From Rhodococcus sp. H36-A4 (lineage in GTDB: Bacteria; Actinomycetota; Actinomycetes; Mycobacteriales; Mycobacteriaceae): DNA of 64,000 nt. Location: NCBI RefSeq assembly GCF_027158005.1, contig NZ_JAPVLQ010000004.1:186001-250000 (forward strand), written 5' to 3'. The notes beneath the pieces were generated by a model, which was given only the letters and a program-made list of their open reading frames with translations, was not told the DNA's origin and did not search any database. Positions 19,539 through 28,859 of this stretch are shown here, piece by piece; the first letter of the stretch is position 1; the number at the start of each line of letters is the position of its first letter. The translations under genes were made by a program, and so were the position numbers.

Positions 19539-20583
19539 CGTAGAACGGGAACGAAGCCATCGACTGAACCTTCACCGGCACACCGAACGTCGATGCATGC
19601 AGCACGTTGCCGTTGCCGGCATACAGACCGACATGGGATGCGTCCGGATAGAAGAGAACGACGTCGCCTGGCTGAAGGCTCTTCTGATCGACTGGGGTTC
19701 CGCCGGCCGCCTGTGCCTGGCTGGACCGCGGAAGCGTCTTGCCGACCTGCTTGTAGGCCCACACGACCAGCCCTGAGCAGTCGAAGCCATCGGGCCCGGT
19801 AGCGCCCCAGACATATGGTTTACCTATCTGCGTCAAACCTGCCTGCAGAGCACCGGACCCCGACCCCGGAACCAAACCCGCGATTATCTTCGACAGATCG
19901 AATCCTGGAGGTAGCGGGCTGCCTGCGTAGTCACTCCGTTCGGCGCCGGACAGCGCACTGAACGCCGCCATCACCTCTGCCGTTTGCCCTTGAAGTTCGC
20001 TCTGCTTGGCCTGCAGATCATCGCTGACCATCTTCGCCTGATCTGCAGCCGTGCGCGCCTCGTCTGCAGCTGAACGTGAGGCTTCCTCGGCCGCAGCGGC
20101 ATCGGACGTCGCCTGCTTGAACTGCCCCACCTGCCGGGAAGTCTCCGCGGAAATGATGTCGAGGGCCGACATTTGGTCCAAAAGTTGCTGCGGTGAATCG
20201 CTGACCATCACGGCGAACAGCCTGTTTGTCCGACCACCCTGATAGTTGACGTTGGCAACTTTGTCCACGGCGGGCTTCAGCTCGGCCAACGCCGCCTCGG
20301 CGACCGCGAGCGCGCTCCGATGGGCCTCGACGGCGGCGTCTGCTTCACGCTGTACTGCGGTCTTGGCATCGAGATCTATTTGCGCGTTGTGCAGAGCTTC
20401 GGTCGTTTGCTCGGACTCACGCGCAAGGTCCGACAACCGCGTCTGAGCATCGGATGCGCTGTCGATGCCAGGTTGCGCCTGGGCTGTTGCGGCCGGCGCC
20501 ACGAGTAGACACAGCGCACACGCTGCAGCGGCGAGGACGCTGCGCTTGGATCGGACAACGTTCTTGACTGTCGGTGTCGCCAC
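19522..20583 (-). CDS. ripC: Secreted NlpC/P60 endopeptidase with coiled-coil domain (RipC-like)
   Basis: Peptidoglycan D,L-endopeptidase for septal wall cleavage. GTG 20583 (353 aa, GGAGAG upstream) gives a signal peptide ending ATAQAQP; next a long Ala/Glu/Gln-rich coiled coil (about residues 45-215) of the type that docks to FtsX in RipC; then the C-terminal NlpC/P60 domain with Cys269 (FDCSGLVVW), His317 and His329. The order of coiled coil then NlpC matches Rv2190c. First gene of an operon with the HELTH lipoprotein and pimB'. Confidence 0.9.
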   Translation of the reverse strand: MATPTVKNVVRSKRSVLAAAACALCLLVAPAATAQAQPGIDSASDAQTRLSDLARESEQTTEALHNAQIDLDAKTAVQREADAAVEAHRSALAVAEAALAELKPAVDKVANVNYQGGRTNRLFAVMVSDSPQQLLDQMSALDIISAETSRQVGQFKQATSDAAAAEEASRSAADEARTAADQAKMVSDDLQAKQSELQGQTAEVMAAFSALSGAERSDYAGSPLPPGFDLSKIIAGLVPGSGSGALQAGLTQIGKPYVWGATGPDGFDCSGLVVWAYKQVGKTLPRSSQAQAAGGTPVDQKSLQPGDVVLFYPDASHVGLYAGNGNVLHASTFGVPVKVQSMASFPFYGARRY

Positions 20584-20882
20584 AGAAGGTGACTCTCCGT
20601 TCTTGCAGGTGTGTCGATGAAGCAATGGCGCAGTGCAGATTTGCTGCGACGTTCGCTCACCAGTGCACAAACGACTGAAGTGCGCATGATTGACTGATAA
20701 CAAACTCTACCCATCAGTTTCGTTACATGGGCGAGAATGAAGTCGGATACAGCGGAACTTTTCAAGCATTCGGACTTTTTGCACAGTCAGGACTCGGCAA
20801 GATTACGGAATCATCACGCCTGTGTCCAACCATGACCGAATCAAGGTGCGGACACGCACGTCTCGAGCCCTCCGAAACGACG
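20584..20882. other. Non-coding region upstream of ripC
   Basis: About 300 bp holding the ripC leader (minus strand, with GGAGAG before the GTG) and no credible gene. The ydaO-type motifs present before the neighbouring NlpC gene are absent here. I found no clear promoter. Confidence 0.5.
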
Positions 20883-20930
20883 AAACAGCATCAGGTCCAC
20901 GGCCGACGCGACCGGGTCCTGATGCTGTTT
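20883..20930 (-). terminator. Intrinsic terminator after the second NlpC/P60 gene
   Basis: AAACAGCATCAGG (20883-20895) and its exact complement (20918-20930) form a 13-bp stem with a 22-nt loop, starting 19 bp beyond the stop of the minus-strand NlpC gene. On that strand the stem ends in TTT. Confidence 0.8.
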
Positions 20931-20948
20931 GCGCACCGATCACACGAA

Positions 20949-21506
20949 TCAGTATCGACGAGCTCCGTCGAACGGCATCGACGACACCGGTGCAACCTTG
21001 ACGGGAACACCTGAGGTGGATGCATGGATTACGTTGCCGCCGCCTGCGTAGATACCCGAATGCGACCCACCGTAGAAGGAGACGACATCTCCCGGCTGGA
21101 GGTCGGACTGAGATACCGAAACACCAGCGGACGCCTGGTCGTAGCTCGTACGGGGCAAGCTGACACCGGCCTGCTTGTATGCCCACTGCACCAGACCCGA
21201 GCAATCGAACGAGTCAGGACCGGATGCACCGTAGACGTACGGGGAACCGACCTTGGACTCTGCGGCTTGCACAGCCTTCGCAGCAGGCGTGACCTGGGGA
21301 GCGATAGGTGCCGGCGCGCCGGGTAGCCCGGGGACGGCCGGCAGCGGGGGCATGCCCGGGATCTCTGGTATTTCGAACGTACCGACACCCGGGATCGTGA
21401 TGGGGGCCGCCATTGCGGGGGCAGCGGGCAGGATGACCGCGCCGGCAGTGATCGCGCCGGCTACGAGTATTCGACGCAATTGGCGGGTTGAAGTATGTGA
21501 CGCCAC
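20949..21506 (-). CDS. Secreted NlpC/P60 peptidoglycan endopeptidase (short form)
   Basis: Start GTG 21506 gives a 185-aa protein with an Arg-rich n-region (RQLRR), a hydrophobic stretch and the cleavage site APAMA-AP. Then comes a Pro/Gly-rich linker (about residues 40-75) and an NlpC/P60 domain with Cys102 (FDCSGLVQW), His149 and His161. It lacks the RipC coiled coil and resembles RipD/RipB-type short enzymes. CGGAG precedes GTG 21506. The in-frame ATG at 21536 falls inside the riboswitch P1 helix and is therefore unlikely. Expression is probably controlled by the c-di-AMP riboswitch in its leader. Confidence 0.9.
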   Translation of the reverse strand: MASHTSTRQLRRILVAGAITAGAVILPAAPAMAAPITIPGVGTFEIPEIPGMPPLPAVPGLPGAPAPIAPQVTPAAKAVQAAESKVGSPYVYGASGPDSFDCSGLVQWAYKQAGVSLPRTSYDQASAGVSVSQSDLQPGDVVSFYGGSHSGIYAGGGNVIHASTSGVPVKVAPVSSMPFDGARRY

Positions 21507-21536
21507 GAGAGGTTGTGCTCCGTTTCTTCCACTCAT

Positions 21537-21680
21537 CCGCCGACCGAGTTAGCTGACGGGTTCGGGCTGGGAAGATCAGCCCTACCCACCGTTCGCATAA
21601 TTGCGATCCGGCGGGATTCACCCCAGTAGAAATCGGGTTCCCGGTACGGCCACTCTGTCGAGTGCCCGATTAGGCGGTGA
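21537..21680 (-). ncRNA. ydaO/yuaA-type cyclic di-AMP riboswitch
   Basis: The minus-strand leader carries the conserved ydaO blocks in order: a CCGCC 5' helix strand (21677-21673), GGGAACCCGA (21642-21633), GGGGTGAATCCC (21624-21613), GGTAGGG, then CCCGAACCCGTCAGCTAAC (21566-21548) and a closing GGCGG (21541-21537). Actinobacterial ydaO riboswitches commonly precede NlpC/P60 and rpf genes and switch expression off on binding c-di-AMP. Placement just before the signal-peptide-encoding gene fits exactly. The pairing was judged by eye only. Confidence 0.87.
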
Positions 21681-21801
21681 CTTGCGACGCCACTCCTGTC
21701 TGGACTGGCGAGACTCCGCAAGGTCTCAGGAAGGTTACGAAATGGCATAGCTCCGTGTCGACCCCAACGCGCCGAAGAGTCACGAATATCTGAAAATCGG
21801 A

Positions 21802-22083
21802 CTACATCGCACGTAGATCCGCGCTTGAATCACAAGACGGTAACGACGAGCTTCGGGAAGCGTCGCCTGCTTCCACGACCAGACGTAAACGCGGGACGAG
21901 ACCGACGTCTGCCAGAACCCCGATTGCGCCCAGTTCCGCCTGGTCGATGTCTATTTTCGAGCCTTCGTGACCGACTCCGACATCGACCGAACCGGCCGCT
22001 CCCGGAGGCCCCAGAAGGACAGTTACGACGCAGTCTCCGCACGCGATGTCGCGAACCTTGCAATCGCTGCAATCCACAATCAT
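21802..22083 (-). CDS. Small Cys-rich conserved hypothetical protein
   Basis: 93-aa protein whose first 22 residues contain MIVDCSDCKVRDIACGDC, two CxxC pairs suggestive of a metal or iron-sulfur site or a redox-active zinc knuckle. The rest is hydrophobic and acidic without known motifs, ending in a Ser/Asp-rich tail. ATG 22083 is preceded by GAGGATCAC; the open frame further upstream is not coding. Divergent from the exonuclease/GIY-YIG gene with a 136-bp shared promoter region, so co-regulation is possible. Function unknown. Confidence 0.72.
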   Translation of the reverse strand: MIVDCSDCKVRDIACGDCVVTVLLGPPGAAGSVDVGVGHEGSKIDIDQAELGAIGVLADVGLVPRLRLVVEAGDASRSSSLPSCDSSADLRAM

Positions 22084-22219
22084 GTGATCCTCGTCTCTTT
22101 TGTGTTTCGGCTCGAAATTCCGACCCGTTTCGGGTGAACGTAGCGACGGGGTACGACACGCCTTCCGCTGAGGAGGCAACACACGATTCTGTCGGTACCG
22201 CCATCTACCGTCCTGTTCC

Positions 22220-23950
22220 GTGACTCTTCCGATCCAGCTGACGTTCGATGAACTGGACACACCGTTGCATCAGACGACTTTCGTGATCGTCGATTTGGAG
22301 ACGACGGGTGGCAGCGCCGATACCGAAGCAATCACCGAAATCGGGGCGGTCAAGGTCCGTGGAGGTGAGGTGATCGGAGAGTTCGCCACACTCGTGGATC
22401 CAGGCCGGTCGATTCCGCCTTACATCGTCGAGCTGACCGGAATCACGTCCGCGATGCTGATCGACGCCCCGCGCATCGAGCGTGTACTTCCCGGCTTCCT
22501 GGAATTCGCCCGGGGCGCAGTCCTGGTCGCCCACAATGCGGGGTTCGACACCGGTTTCCTCCGAGCCGCCGCCAGCCGACTGGACATCGCCTGGCCCAAG
22601 TTCCAAGTGTTGTGCACCGTCAAACTGGCGCGTCGTGTGCTTACCCGCGACGAAGCACCATCAGTGAAGTTGTCGGCTCTCGCATCGTTGTTCGACGTCG
22701 GCACCACGCCGACTCACCGCGCCCTGGACGACGCCCGCGCGACGGTCGACGTGCTGCACGCGCTGATCGAGCGCGTCGGAAATCAGGGTGTGCACAGCTA
22801 CGCCGAACTCGTGGACTATCTCCCGAACGTATCCGCCGGACAGCGCGCGAAACGTTCTCTCGCGGCCCACCTCCCCCGAACCCCGGGGGTATACCTGTTC
22901 AAGGGCCCCGGCAAAGAGGTTCTGTACGTCGGTACCTCGACCAATCTGCAACGTCGAGTCCGGACCTACTTCACCGGTTCGGAAACTCGCGGACGGATGA
23001 AGGAGATGGTCGGCCTTGCTGTCGATGTCGACTACGTGGAGTGTGCTCACGGCCTCGAGGCAGGCGTACGCGAACTCCGGTTGTTGAGCGCGCACATCCC
23101 GCCGTACAACCGCCGATCGAAGTTCCCCAAAAAGGGATGGTGGATCACCACGACGGTCGAAGCATTCCCCCGGCTTTCCATCGTGAGAACACCGACAGCC
23201 AGCTCACTCGGGCCCTTCACAGCGCGGAGTGATGCCGCAGACGCTGCGGCGCTCATCGCCGAATTCGCTTCGATCCGTACCTGCTCCACTCGCATCCCAC
23301 GCACCGGAACACACGGACAGAGCTGCCCACCGACCGCGGTAGGTGGTTGCGCGGCAGCGACAGCAGGTGTGCTGTCGTCCGACGAATACTCGGTTTATCC
23401 CACGCGATTCCACGCTTTGATCGACGGCGTCGACAACTCCATGCTGGACGCGGCGCGAGCACGGATCGTACAACTCGCCGACACCGAGCTTTTCGAATCG
23501 GCAGCCCGTCTGCGTGATCGACTCACCGTTCTCGCCGACATGATCCGAAGAATGCACCGTCTCGCCGCGATTGCAGCAATCACCGAACTCGTAGCCGCCA
23601 GAAGAACTACGGAAGGAGGATGGGAACTCGCAGTGATTCGCAACGGGCGGCTGGCGGGCGCGGCTACGACCGCGCGTCGCGTGCACCCGATGCCGGTCGT
23701 GGAGGCCATCACCACCGCAGCCGAGACCGTCATCCCGGACACCACCACGTTGCGCGGCGCATCACCCGAGGAGGTGGGCCTCATTGCCCGGTGGCTGGAC
23801 TCCGACGGCGTCCGCATAGTCAGGACCACCGACGGGTACGCCGAGCCGGCATACGGCGCTGGCGCCTGGAAAGACTGGTGCAGCATCTCTCGCGCCGCAT
23901 CCCGTCACGAGTACCGCGCGTCGCCGTACCCGGACCGGCACGCACTCTAA
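22220..23950 (+). CDS. DEDDh exonuclease fused to GIY-YIG (UvrC/Cho-like) endonuclease (Rv2191-like)
   Basis: Two-domain nuclease. Residues 20-185 are a DnaQ-type 3'-5' exonuclease: VIVDLETTGG (Exo I), HNAGFDTGFL (Exo II) and THRALDDARATVDVL (Exo III). Residues from about 215 form a GIY-YIG domain (PGVYLFKGPGKEVLYVGTST) similar to UvrC/Cho, followed by a UvrC-like region with CSTRIPRTGTHGQSCPP. 576 aa. The GTG start has no clear Shine-Dalgarno. Known relatives are annotated as DNA polymerase III epsilon-like, but the fusion suggests damage-directed incision plus trimming rather than replication proofreading. Partner and substrate are unproven. Confidence 0.88.
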   Translation: MTLPIQLTFDELDTPLHQTTFVIVDLETTGGSADTEAITEIGAVKVRGGEVIGEFATLVDPGRSIPPYIVELTGITSAMLIDAPRIERVLPGFLEFARGAVLVAHNAGFDTGFLRAAASRLDIAWPKFQVLCTVKLARRVLTRDEAPSVKLSALASLFDVGTTPTHRALDDARATVDVLHALIERVGNQGVHSYAELVDYLPNVSAGQRAKRSLAAHLPRTPGVYLFKGPGKEVLYVGTSTNLQRRVRTYFTGSETRGRMKEMVGLAVDVDYVECAHGLEAGVRELRLLSAHIPPYNRRSKFPKKGWWITTTVEAFPRLSIVRTPTASSLGPFTARSDAADAAALIAEFASIRTCSTRIPRTGTHGQSCPPTAVGGCAAATAGVLSSDEYSVYPTRFHALIDGVDNSMLDAARARIVQLADTELFESAARLRDRLTVLADMIRRMHRLAAIAAITELVAARRTTEGGWELAVIRNGRLAGAATTARRVHPMPVVEAITTAAETVIPDTTTLRGASPEEVGLIARWLDSDGVRIVRTTDGYAEPAYGAGAWKDWCSISRAASRHEYRASPYPDRHAL

Positions 23951-24003
23951 GCTCGCGGGGAGTCGAAACGTACGCGTGTTCGCGCATCCAATGAGGGAGA
24001 CCC

Positions 24004-24279
24004 ATGATCCACGCCATTGTCATGATCGACGCCGAGGCAAGTGCCATACCTGAGACCGCGCAAGCAGTCGCGGACGTCGACGGTGTTTCGGAGGTCTATT
24101 CGTGTGCGGGAGATGTCGACCTGATCGCCATCGTCAAGGTCCGCGACCATCAGCAGATCGCCGAGGTAGTGACGCAACGGATCAACAAGGTGGCCGGCGT
24201 CCTGAATACCGCGACGCACATTGCATTCCAGTCGTATTCGAGCACCGATATCGACGCGGGGTTTTCGATCGGCGAGTGA
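24004..24279 (+). CDS. Stand-alone Lrp/AsnC ligand-binding (RAM) domain protein
   Basis: 91-aa protein composed only of the alpha-beta RAM/ActR-like domain that binds amino acids in Lrp/AsnC regulators: GVSEVYSCAGDVDLIAIVKV and TQRINKVAGVLNTATHIAF. No DNA-binding helix-turn-helix. GGGAGA lies before ATG 24004. It is convergent with trpD across 27 bp. Such domains occur beside amino-acid genes in actinobacteria and may modulate other Lrp proteins or enzymes. Confidence 0.82.
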   Translation: MIHAIVMIDAEASAIPETAQAVADVDGVSEVYSCAGDVDLIAIVKVRDHQQIAEVVTQRINKVAGVLNTATHIAFQSYSSTDIDAGFSIGE

Positions 24280-24306
24280 GGCACTTCCGCGCCTGAGCCG
24301 GTCGGA

Positions 24307-25380
24307 TCAATCCAGCTCGTTCGACCGGGTCACCCATCGAGCCAGCAGTGCGGCTGCCGCACCTGAGTCGACGGCCTTCGTTGCGCGCACCAACCCTGCA
24401 GAAAGCGCACCGATGATGTCGCCGGCGTCGATTCCTTCGTCTATTCCGGCATGAGCAGTCAGTGCGGCTGCCGCGTTCAGCAGAACTGCGTCGCGCACCG
24501 GGCCGGTCTCTCCGGCTAGAACAGCGTGCACCACCCTCGCGTTGAACGCAGCGTCACCGCCTTTGAGCGCCGACAGCGGTTCGTAGTCGAACCCGAAGTC
24601 CTTCGGATCGATCGTGGTAGCAGTAACCGAGCCTCCGGAGACGACGTGCACGCTGGTCGTGGTGGACATCGTTATCTCATCGAGGCCGTCGTCACCGCGG
24701 ACCACGAGAGCGCTCGTGCCACGGCCGGCGAAAACCCCTGCAACAACCGGCACCAAAGCTTCGAATGCGCACCCGATCAACCCTGATCGTGGCCGACCGG
24801 GATTGGTGAGTGGGCCGAGAATATTGAAGACCGTCGGAATGCCGATTTCCTTCCGCGGCGGGCCTGCGAACCGCAGCGCGGGATGAAAGACCGGGGCGAA
24901 ACAGAAACCGATACCTACATCGCGCACACTTTCGGCAACTCCACTCGGTCCGAGACCGAATTTCACTCCCAGCGCTTCCAGAACATCGGTGGTACCGCTC
25001 TGCGACGAGGCCGCTCGATTCCCATGTTTGACCACTGGAGCACCCGCCGCGGCAGCCACGATCGCGGCCATCGTGGAGATGTTCACCGTATCTGCGCCGT
25101 CGCCACCGGTACCGACGACGTCCACCGATTTCGGTTCACTGTCGACGAGCGAGGCATGCGCGAGCATTGAGTCGGCGAGCCCTCCCACCTCGGCCGGAGT
25201 GGGCCCCTTCATCTTGAGGGCCACACCGAAGGCGGCAATCTGCGCGGATGTGGCGTGGTCGGACATGATCTCGTCCATCGCCCAAGCCGTATCGGCACTC
25301 GATAGATCGACCCACGACGTCAATGCCCCCAGAATGCTCTTCCAGGTCCTGCTCGACTCGTCGTTGATCGGTGTGGTCAT
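24307..25380 (-). CDS. trpD: Anthranilate phosphoribosyltransferase
   Basis: Second step of tryptophan synthesis: anthranilate plus PRPP gives phosphoribosyl-anthranilate. 357 aa with the [18 protein letters not shown] loop, [21 protein letters not shown], and the downstream [19 protein letters not shown]. It is separate from the other trp genes, as in mycobacteria (Rv2192c). The start ATG 25380 and the downstream convergence with the RAM-domain gene are clear. Confidence 0.95.
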   Translation of the reverse strand: MTTPINDESSRTWKSILGALTSWVDLSSADTAWAMDEIMSDHATSAQIAAFGVALKMKGPTPAEVGGLADSMLAHASLVDSEPKSVDVVGTGGDGADTVNISTMAAIVAAAAGAPVVKHGNRAASSQSGTTDVLEALGVKFGLGPSGVAESVRDVGIGFCFAPVFHPALRFAGPPRKEIGIPTVFNILGPLTNPGRPRSGLIGCAFEALVPVVAGVFAGRGTSALVVRGDDGLDEITMSTTTSVHVVSGGSVTATTIDPKDFGFDYEPLSALKGGDAAFNARVVHAVLAGETGPVRDAVLLNAAAALTAHAGIDEGIDAGDIIGALSAGLVRATKAVDSGAAAALLARWVTRSNELD

Positions 25381-25452
25381 CTTTTCCCGTGCCTTCCTGA
25401 ACTGACGGCCATCTCTCCGGCACCAGTGTGGCCCGACGGATGTGGCGACAGC

Positions 25453-25938
25453 TTAGTCAGCGACACGGCCTGCGTCGGAATCAGGCTGCAGGGCGTCCCA
25501 CCCCAGCACGAGTCCGCCGCGGCGTTGCGCGAGCCCAGCCATACGAGAACGCTCCTGTGAGCAGTGCAGCGCGTCCAGCACTTGAACGCGCTGCAGGATT
25601 ATCGGAATTCCTCCATCGACGGCAGGCTGATATCCGGTGATCTCGGGCGCTTCCATCGTCATCGAACCGCGGGCCCGCTCGTAACCGTCCTGGGCAGCGA
25701 TCGCCGCCGCGTCGTCGATCATGTCCGGCGGCAGGATCAGGTGGTGCCGGAGGACTATCTCTTCGTCCTCAACCCATGCATTCTGTTGTGCGCCGCGTTC
25801 CAATGCCGCAGAACATGGCTCGGCGTCGTCGAAGGACGATGCCACGACGAGCAAATCGGTCCTGGCTGGGTCGAGTGGGATCGACCGTGCGCGCGAAAAC
25901 CATCGTCGGAACCAACCCGTCTTACCGTTCGTTGACAT
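25453..25938 (-). CDS. Conserved hypothetical protein, possibly RraB-like fold
   Basis: 161 aa from ATG 25938 (GAAGGG upstream); an open frame to 26079 overlaps the divergent ctaE promoter and is discounted. After a basic amphipathic N-terminus (WFRRWFSRARS) there are two alpha/beta units: WVEDEEIVLRHHLILPPD...GYERARG and GIPIILQRVQVLDAL...RRGGLVLGWDALQ. The closing GG-x-GW pattern resembles RNase E inhibitor RraB proteins, which I offer only as a weak suggestion. No operon partner; it lies between trpD and ctaE. Confidence 0.6.
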   Translation of the reverse strand: MSTNGKTGWFRRWFSRARSIPLDPARTDLLVVASSFDDAEPCSAALERGAQQNAWVEDEEIVLRHHLILPPDMIDDAAAIAAQDGYERARGSMTMEAPEITGYQPAVDGGIPIILQRVQVLDALHCSQERSRMAGLAQRRGGLVLGWDALQPDSDAGRVAD

Positions 25939-26089
25939 GAGGTAACCCTTCCACGAAGCCCTTACCCGAGCGCGACTGGTGCCGCCGACCAGCACCTCGA
26001 CGGGGGAAAGAGCCTGTACCGATGGTCGCGACGCGCCAACACAGGACCCGGGTATGCAATCGGTACTACGGGCAGTCATACTTCTCTTT

Positions 26090-26701
26090 GTGACGAGCGC
26101 TGTAGGGACTCAGGGATCGGCAATCACCCAACGCGTGCACTCGCTGAACCGTCCTAATATGGTCAGCGTCGGCACCATAGTGTGGTTGTCGAGCGAACTA
26201 ATGTTTTTCGCTGGACTTTTTGCGATGTACTTCGTCGCGAGGGCGCAGGCAGACGGCATCTGGCCACCGGAACCGACCGAGCTGAACCTCGGTCTCGCGG
26301 TACCGGTGACAACCGTTCTGATCGCATCCTCCTTCACCTGCCAGCTAGGCGTATTCGCCGCTGAGCGCGGTGACGTCTTCGGACTGCGACGCTGGTACAT
26401 CATCACGTTGGTTATGGGGACGTTGTTCGTCGCCGGCCAGGGGTACGAGTACTACCACTTGGTGGAAGAGGGCACCACGATCTCTTCGAGCGTCTATGGC
26501 TCGGTCTTCTACATCACGACCGGATTCCACGGCCTCCATGTGATCGGTGGACTTATCGCCTTCGTCTTCCTGATCACGCGAACGCTGGTCAGTAAGTTCA
26601 CGCCCGCTCAGGCAACAGCTGCGATCGTCGTGTCGTACTACTGGCACTTCGTCGACATCGTCTGGATTGCGCTGTTCGCGACCATCTACTTCATCCGCTG
26701 A
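26090..26701 (+). CDS. ctaE: Cytochrome c oxidase subunit III
   Basis: Subunit of the aa3 terminal oxidase in the bcc-aa3 supercomplex. Motifs are [33 protein letters not shown]-type helix, [11 protein letters not shown] and [17 protein letters not shown], five membrane helices in all. GTG 26090 yields 203 aa, the same size as the mycobacterial protein; in-frame starts at 25979 and 26054 add an unsupported N-terminus. Followed after 101 bp by qcrCAB on the same strand. Confidence 0.93.
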   Translation: MTSAVGTQGSAITQRVHSLNRPNMVSVGTIVWLSSELMFFAGLFAMYFVARAQADGIWPPEPTELNLGLAVPVTTVLIASSFTCQLGVFAAERGDVFGLRRWYIITLVMGTLFVAGQGYEYYHLVEEGTTISSSVYGSVFYITTGFHGLHVIGGLIAFVFLITRTLVSKFTPAQATAAIVVSYYWHFVDIVWIALFATIYFIR

Positions 26702-26802
26702 TGAATATCGGCCAAGCAAGTGTTTCGACTTCGTCGACAACAATGAACGTCAGGAATCAGCCCCAGGCGTTCAGTCCGTCCCGACACGACAAGGGATAGA
26801 AG

Positions 26803-27678
26803 ATGAGCTCATCTCCCCCAGCATCACCCGGCGACAACACAGATATCCCGTCAGCCGGTTCTCCTTCAGCAGTGAAGAGTCGGCGGCAGCGCAAGGTTCG
26901 CCGCCGTGTGACAGGCGCAGTAGTACTGATGATGGGTCTCATCAGCGCGGGATTTCTTGCGTCGGCTCTGACCCCCACCCCACAGGTGGCGACGGCCGAT
27001 CAGGATTCAGCCGCTTTGATCCGCGAAGGCAAGCAGTTGTACGACACATCGTGTGTCACCTGCCACGGTGTGAACCTGCAGGGTGTGCAAGACCGCGGGC
27101 CCAGCTTGATCGGTGTCGGTGAAGCCGCTGTGTACTTCCAGGTCTCGACGGGTCGGATGCCCGCGGTCCGTAATGAAGCGCAGGCTGAACGCAAACCGGC
27201 GAAGTTCGACGACAAGCAGATCGACGCGCTCGGTGCGTATGTCCAGGCCAACGGTGGCGGCCCGACCGTGCTCCTCGACAGCAACGGCGAGGTTGCGCAG
27301 TCTTCGCTTACCGGCGGTGACATTGCCCGCGGCAGCGAGCTCTTCCGTCTCAACTGCGCGTCATGCCACAACTTCACCGGCCAAGGTGGCGCGTTGTCCT
27401 CGGGCAAGTACGCACCTTCGCTCGGACCTGCTTCCGAGCAGGAGATCTACACGGCCATGGTCACGGGCCCGCAGAACATGCCCAAGTTCTCGGACCGTCA
27501 ACTGACGCAAGAAGAAAAGATCGACATCATCTCTTACGTGAAGTCAGCGCAGGATACGACTGCACCGGGCGGCTGGGGACTCGGCGGCTTCGGCCCGGGT
27601 ACAGAAGCCCTTGCAATCTGGATCATAGGAATCGGTGCCGTTGTCGGCGCAACGTTGTGGATCGGAGCGAGGTCATGA
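26803..27678 (+). CDS. qcrC: Di-haem cytochrome c subunit of the bcc complex
   Basis: 291-aa membrane-anchored protein with two c-type haem sites, CVTCH and CASCH, which pass electrons directly from the Rieske centre to aa3 oxidase without a soluble cytochrome c. A basic segment and N-terminal membrane helix ([19 protein letters not shown]) precede the haem domains, and a C-terminal helix ([19 protein letters not shown]) anchors it. A haem ligand Met is likely in MPAVRNE and MPKFSDR. The stop overlaps the qcrA start as ATGA. Confidence 0.94.
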   Translation: MSSSPPASPGDNTDIPSAGSPSAVKSRRQRKVRRRVTGAVVLMMGLISAGFLASALTPTPQVATADQDSAALIREGKQLYDTSCVTCHGVNLQGVQDRGPSLIGVGEAAVYFQVSTGRMPAVRNEAQAERKPAKFDDKQIDALGAYVQANGGGPTVLLDSNGEVAQSSLTGGDIARGSELFRLNCASCHNFTGQGGALSSGKYAPSLGPASEQEIYTAMVTGPQNMPKFSDRQLTQEEKIDIISYVKSAQDTTAPGGWGLGGFGPGTEALAIWIIGIGAVVGATLWIGARS

Positions 27679-28859
27679 GTGACGGTGATTCCGGACGCGC
27701 GGACGCCGGGCAGACCGGTGGGAACGATGTGGATGTGAACAGAAAGTATTCCGACGAGGAACTCGCCGGAATGACGCGTGACCAGCTGGTGAAGCTGGGC
27801 ACCAATCTCGACCACGTCGATGTTGCATTCCGTAGAGATCGATGGGCAGTCCAAGGCACCCGCGCTGAGAAGCGCGCCGAACGCAACGTTGCGTTCTGGT
27901 TCGCTCTTTCAGGCGTCTCGGCTGTCGCGTTCATCGCGATCTACCTGTTCTGGCCTTGGGAATATGCCGGAATCGGTGAAGAGAGCTACTGGAAGTACAC
28001 CCTTTACACCCCGCTGATCGGCCTGACCATGGGTCTCGCGATCCTCGGTGTCGGTGTCGGCGCTGTCCAGTTCACCAAGAAGTTCATTCCCGAAGAGGTA
28101 TCCATTCAGGATCGCCACGACGGATCTTCGTCCGAGGTGGATCGACAAACTGTCGTTGCCCAGCTGAGTGATTCGCTCGACACGTCGACCATCGGACGAC
28201 GCAAGGTAATCAAGCGCTCGTTGTTCTTCGGCGGCGGCGCGCTCGGAATCATGGCCATCCTGCCCCTCGGTGGTCTGATCAAGAACCCGTGGGCCGAGGG
28301 TGACAAATCTCCTCTATGGGTCTCCGGCTGGACTCCGCGCTACCCTGGAGAAACGATTTACCTTCGGCGCGATACCGGTCGTCCCCACGACGTCGTTCTG
28401 GTCCGCCCAGAGGATATGGATGCCGGAGCCATGGAGACAGTATTTCCGTTCCGTGAGGCCGACCGCGACGACGATCACGCCTTGCTCAAATCGCTTCGTG
28501 GAATCCGCAACGCGACCATGCTTATCCGTCTCCGCTCTGAGGACACGGCCAAGGTCATCAAGCGCAAGAACCAGGAAAGCTTCAATTACGGCGACTACTT
28601 CGCCTACTCGAAGATCTGTACCCACCTGGGTTGCCCGACGTCGCTGTACGAGCAGCAGACCAATCGGATTCTGTGCCCGTGCCACCAGTCGCAGTTCGAC
28701 GCACTCGAGTATGCCAAGCCGATCTTCGGACCGGCTGCTCGCGCTTTGCCGCAGCTGCCAATCACTGTTAACGAAGAAGGTTTCTTAGTAGCGGACGGGG
28801 ATTACATCGAAGCCCTCGGACCCGCCTTCTGGGAGCGTAGACCGGAGACTGATTCATGA
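27675..28859 (+). CDS. qcrA: Rieske iron-sulfur subunit of the bcc complex
   Basis: [2Fe-2S] protein of the menaquinol:cytochrome c reductase. Start ATG 27675 overlaps the qcrC stop (ATGA), giving 394 aa. Actinobacterial form with a long cytoplasmic N-terminus, three membrane helices (about 80-100, 118-140, 180-200), then the Rieske fold with CTHLGC beginning at Cys315 and CPCHQS beginning at Cys334. The stop overlaps qcrB as ATGA, so the three genes are coupled. Confidence 0.94.
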   Translation: MSDGDSGRADAGQTGGNDVDVNRKYSDEELAGMTRDQLVKLGTNLDHVDVAFRRDRWAVQGTRAEKRAERNVAFWFALSGVSAVAFIAIYLFWPWEYAGIGEESYWKYTLYTPLIGLTMGLAILGVGVGAVQFTKKFIPEEVSIQDRHDGSSSEVDRQTVVAQLSDSLDTSTIGRRKVIKRSLFFGGGALGIMAILPLGGLIKNPWAEGDKSPLWVSGWTPRYPGETIYLRRDTGRPHDVVLVRPEDMDAGAMETVFPFREADRDDDHALLKSLRGIRNATMLIRLRSEDTAKVIKRKNQESFNYGDYFAYSKICTHLGCPTSLYEQQTNRILCPCHQSQFDALEYAKPIFGPAARALPQLPITVNEEGFLVADGDYIEALGPAFWERRPETDS

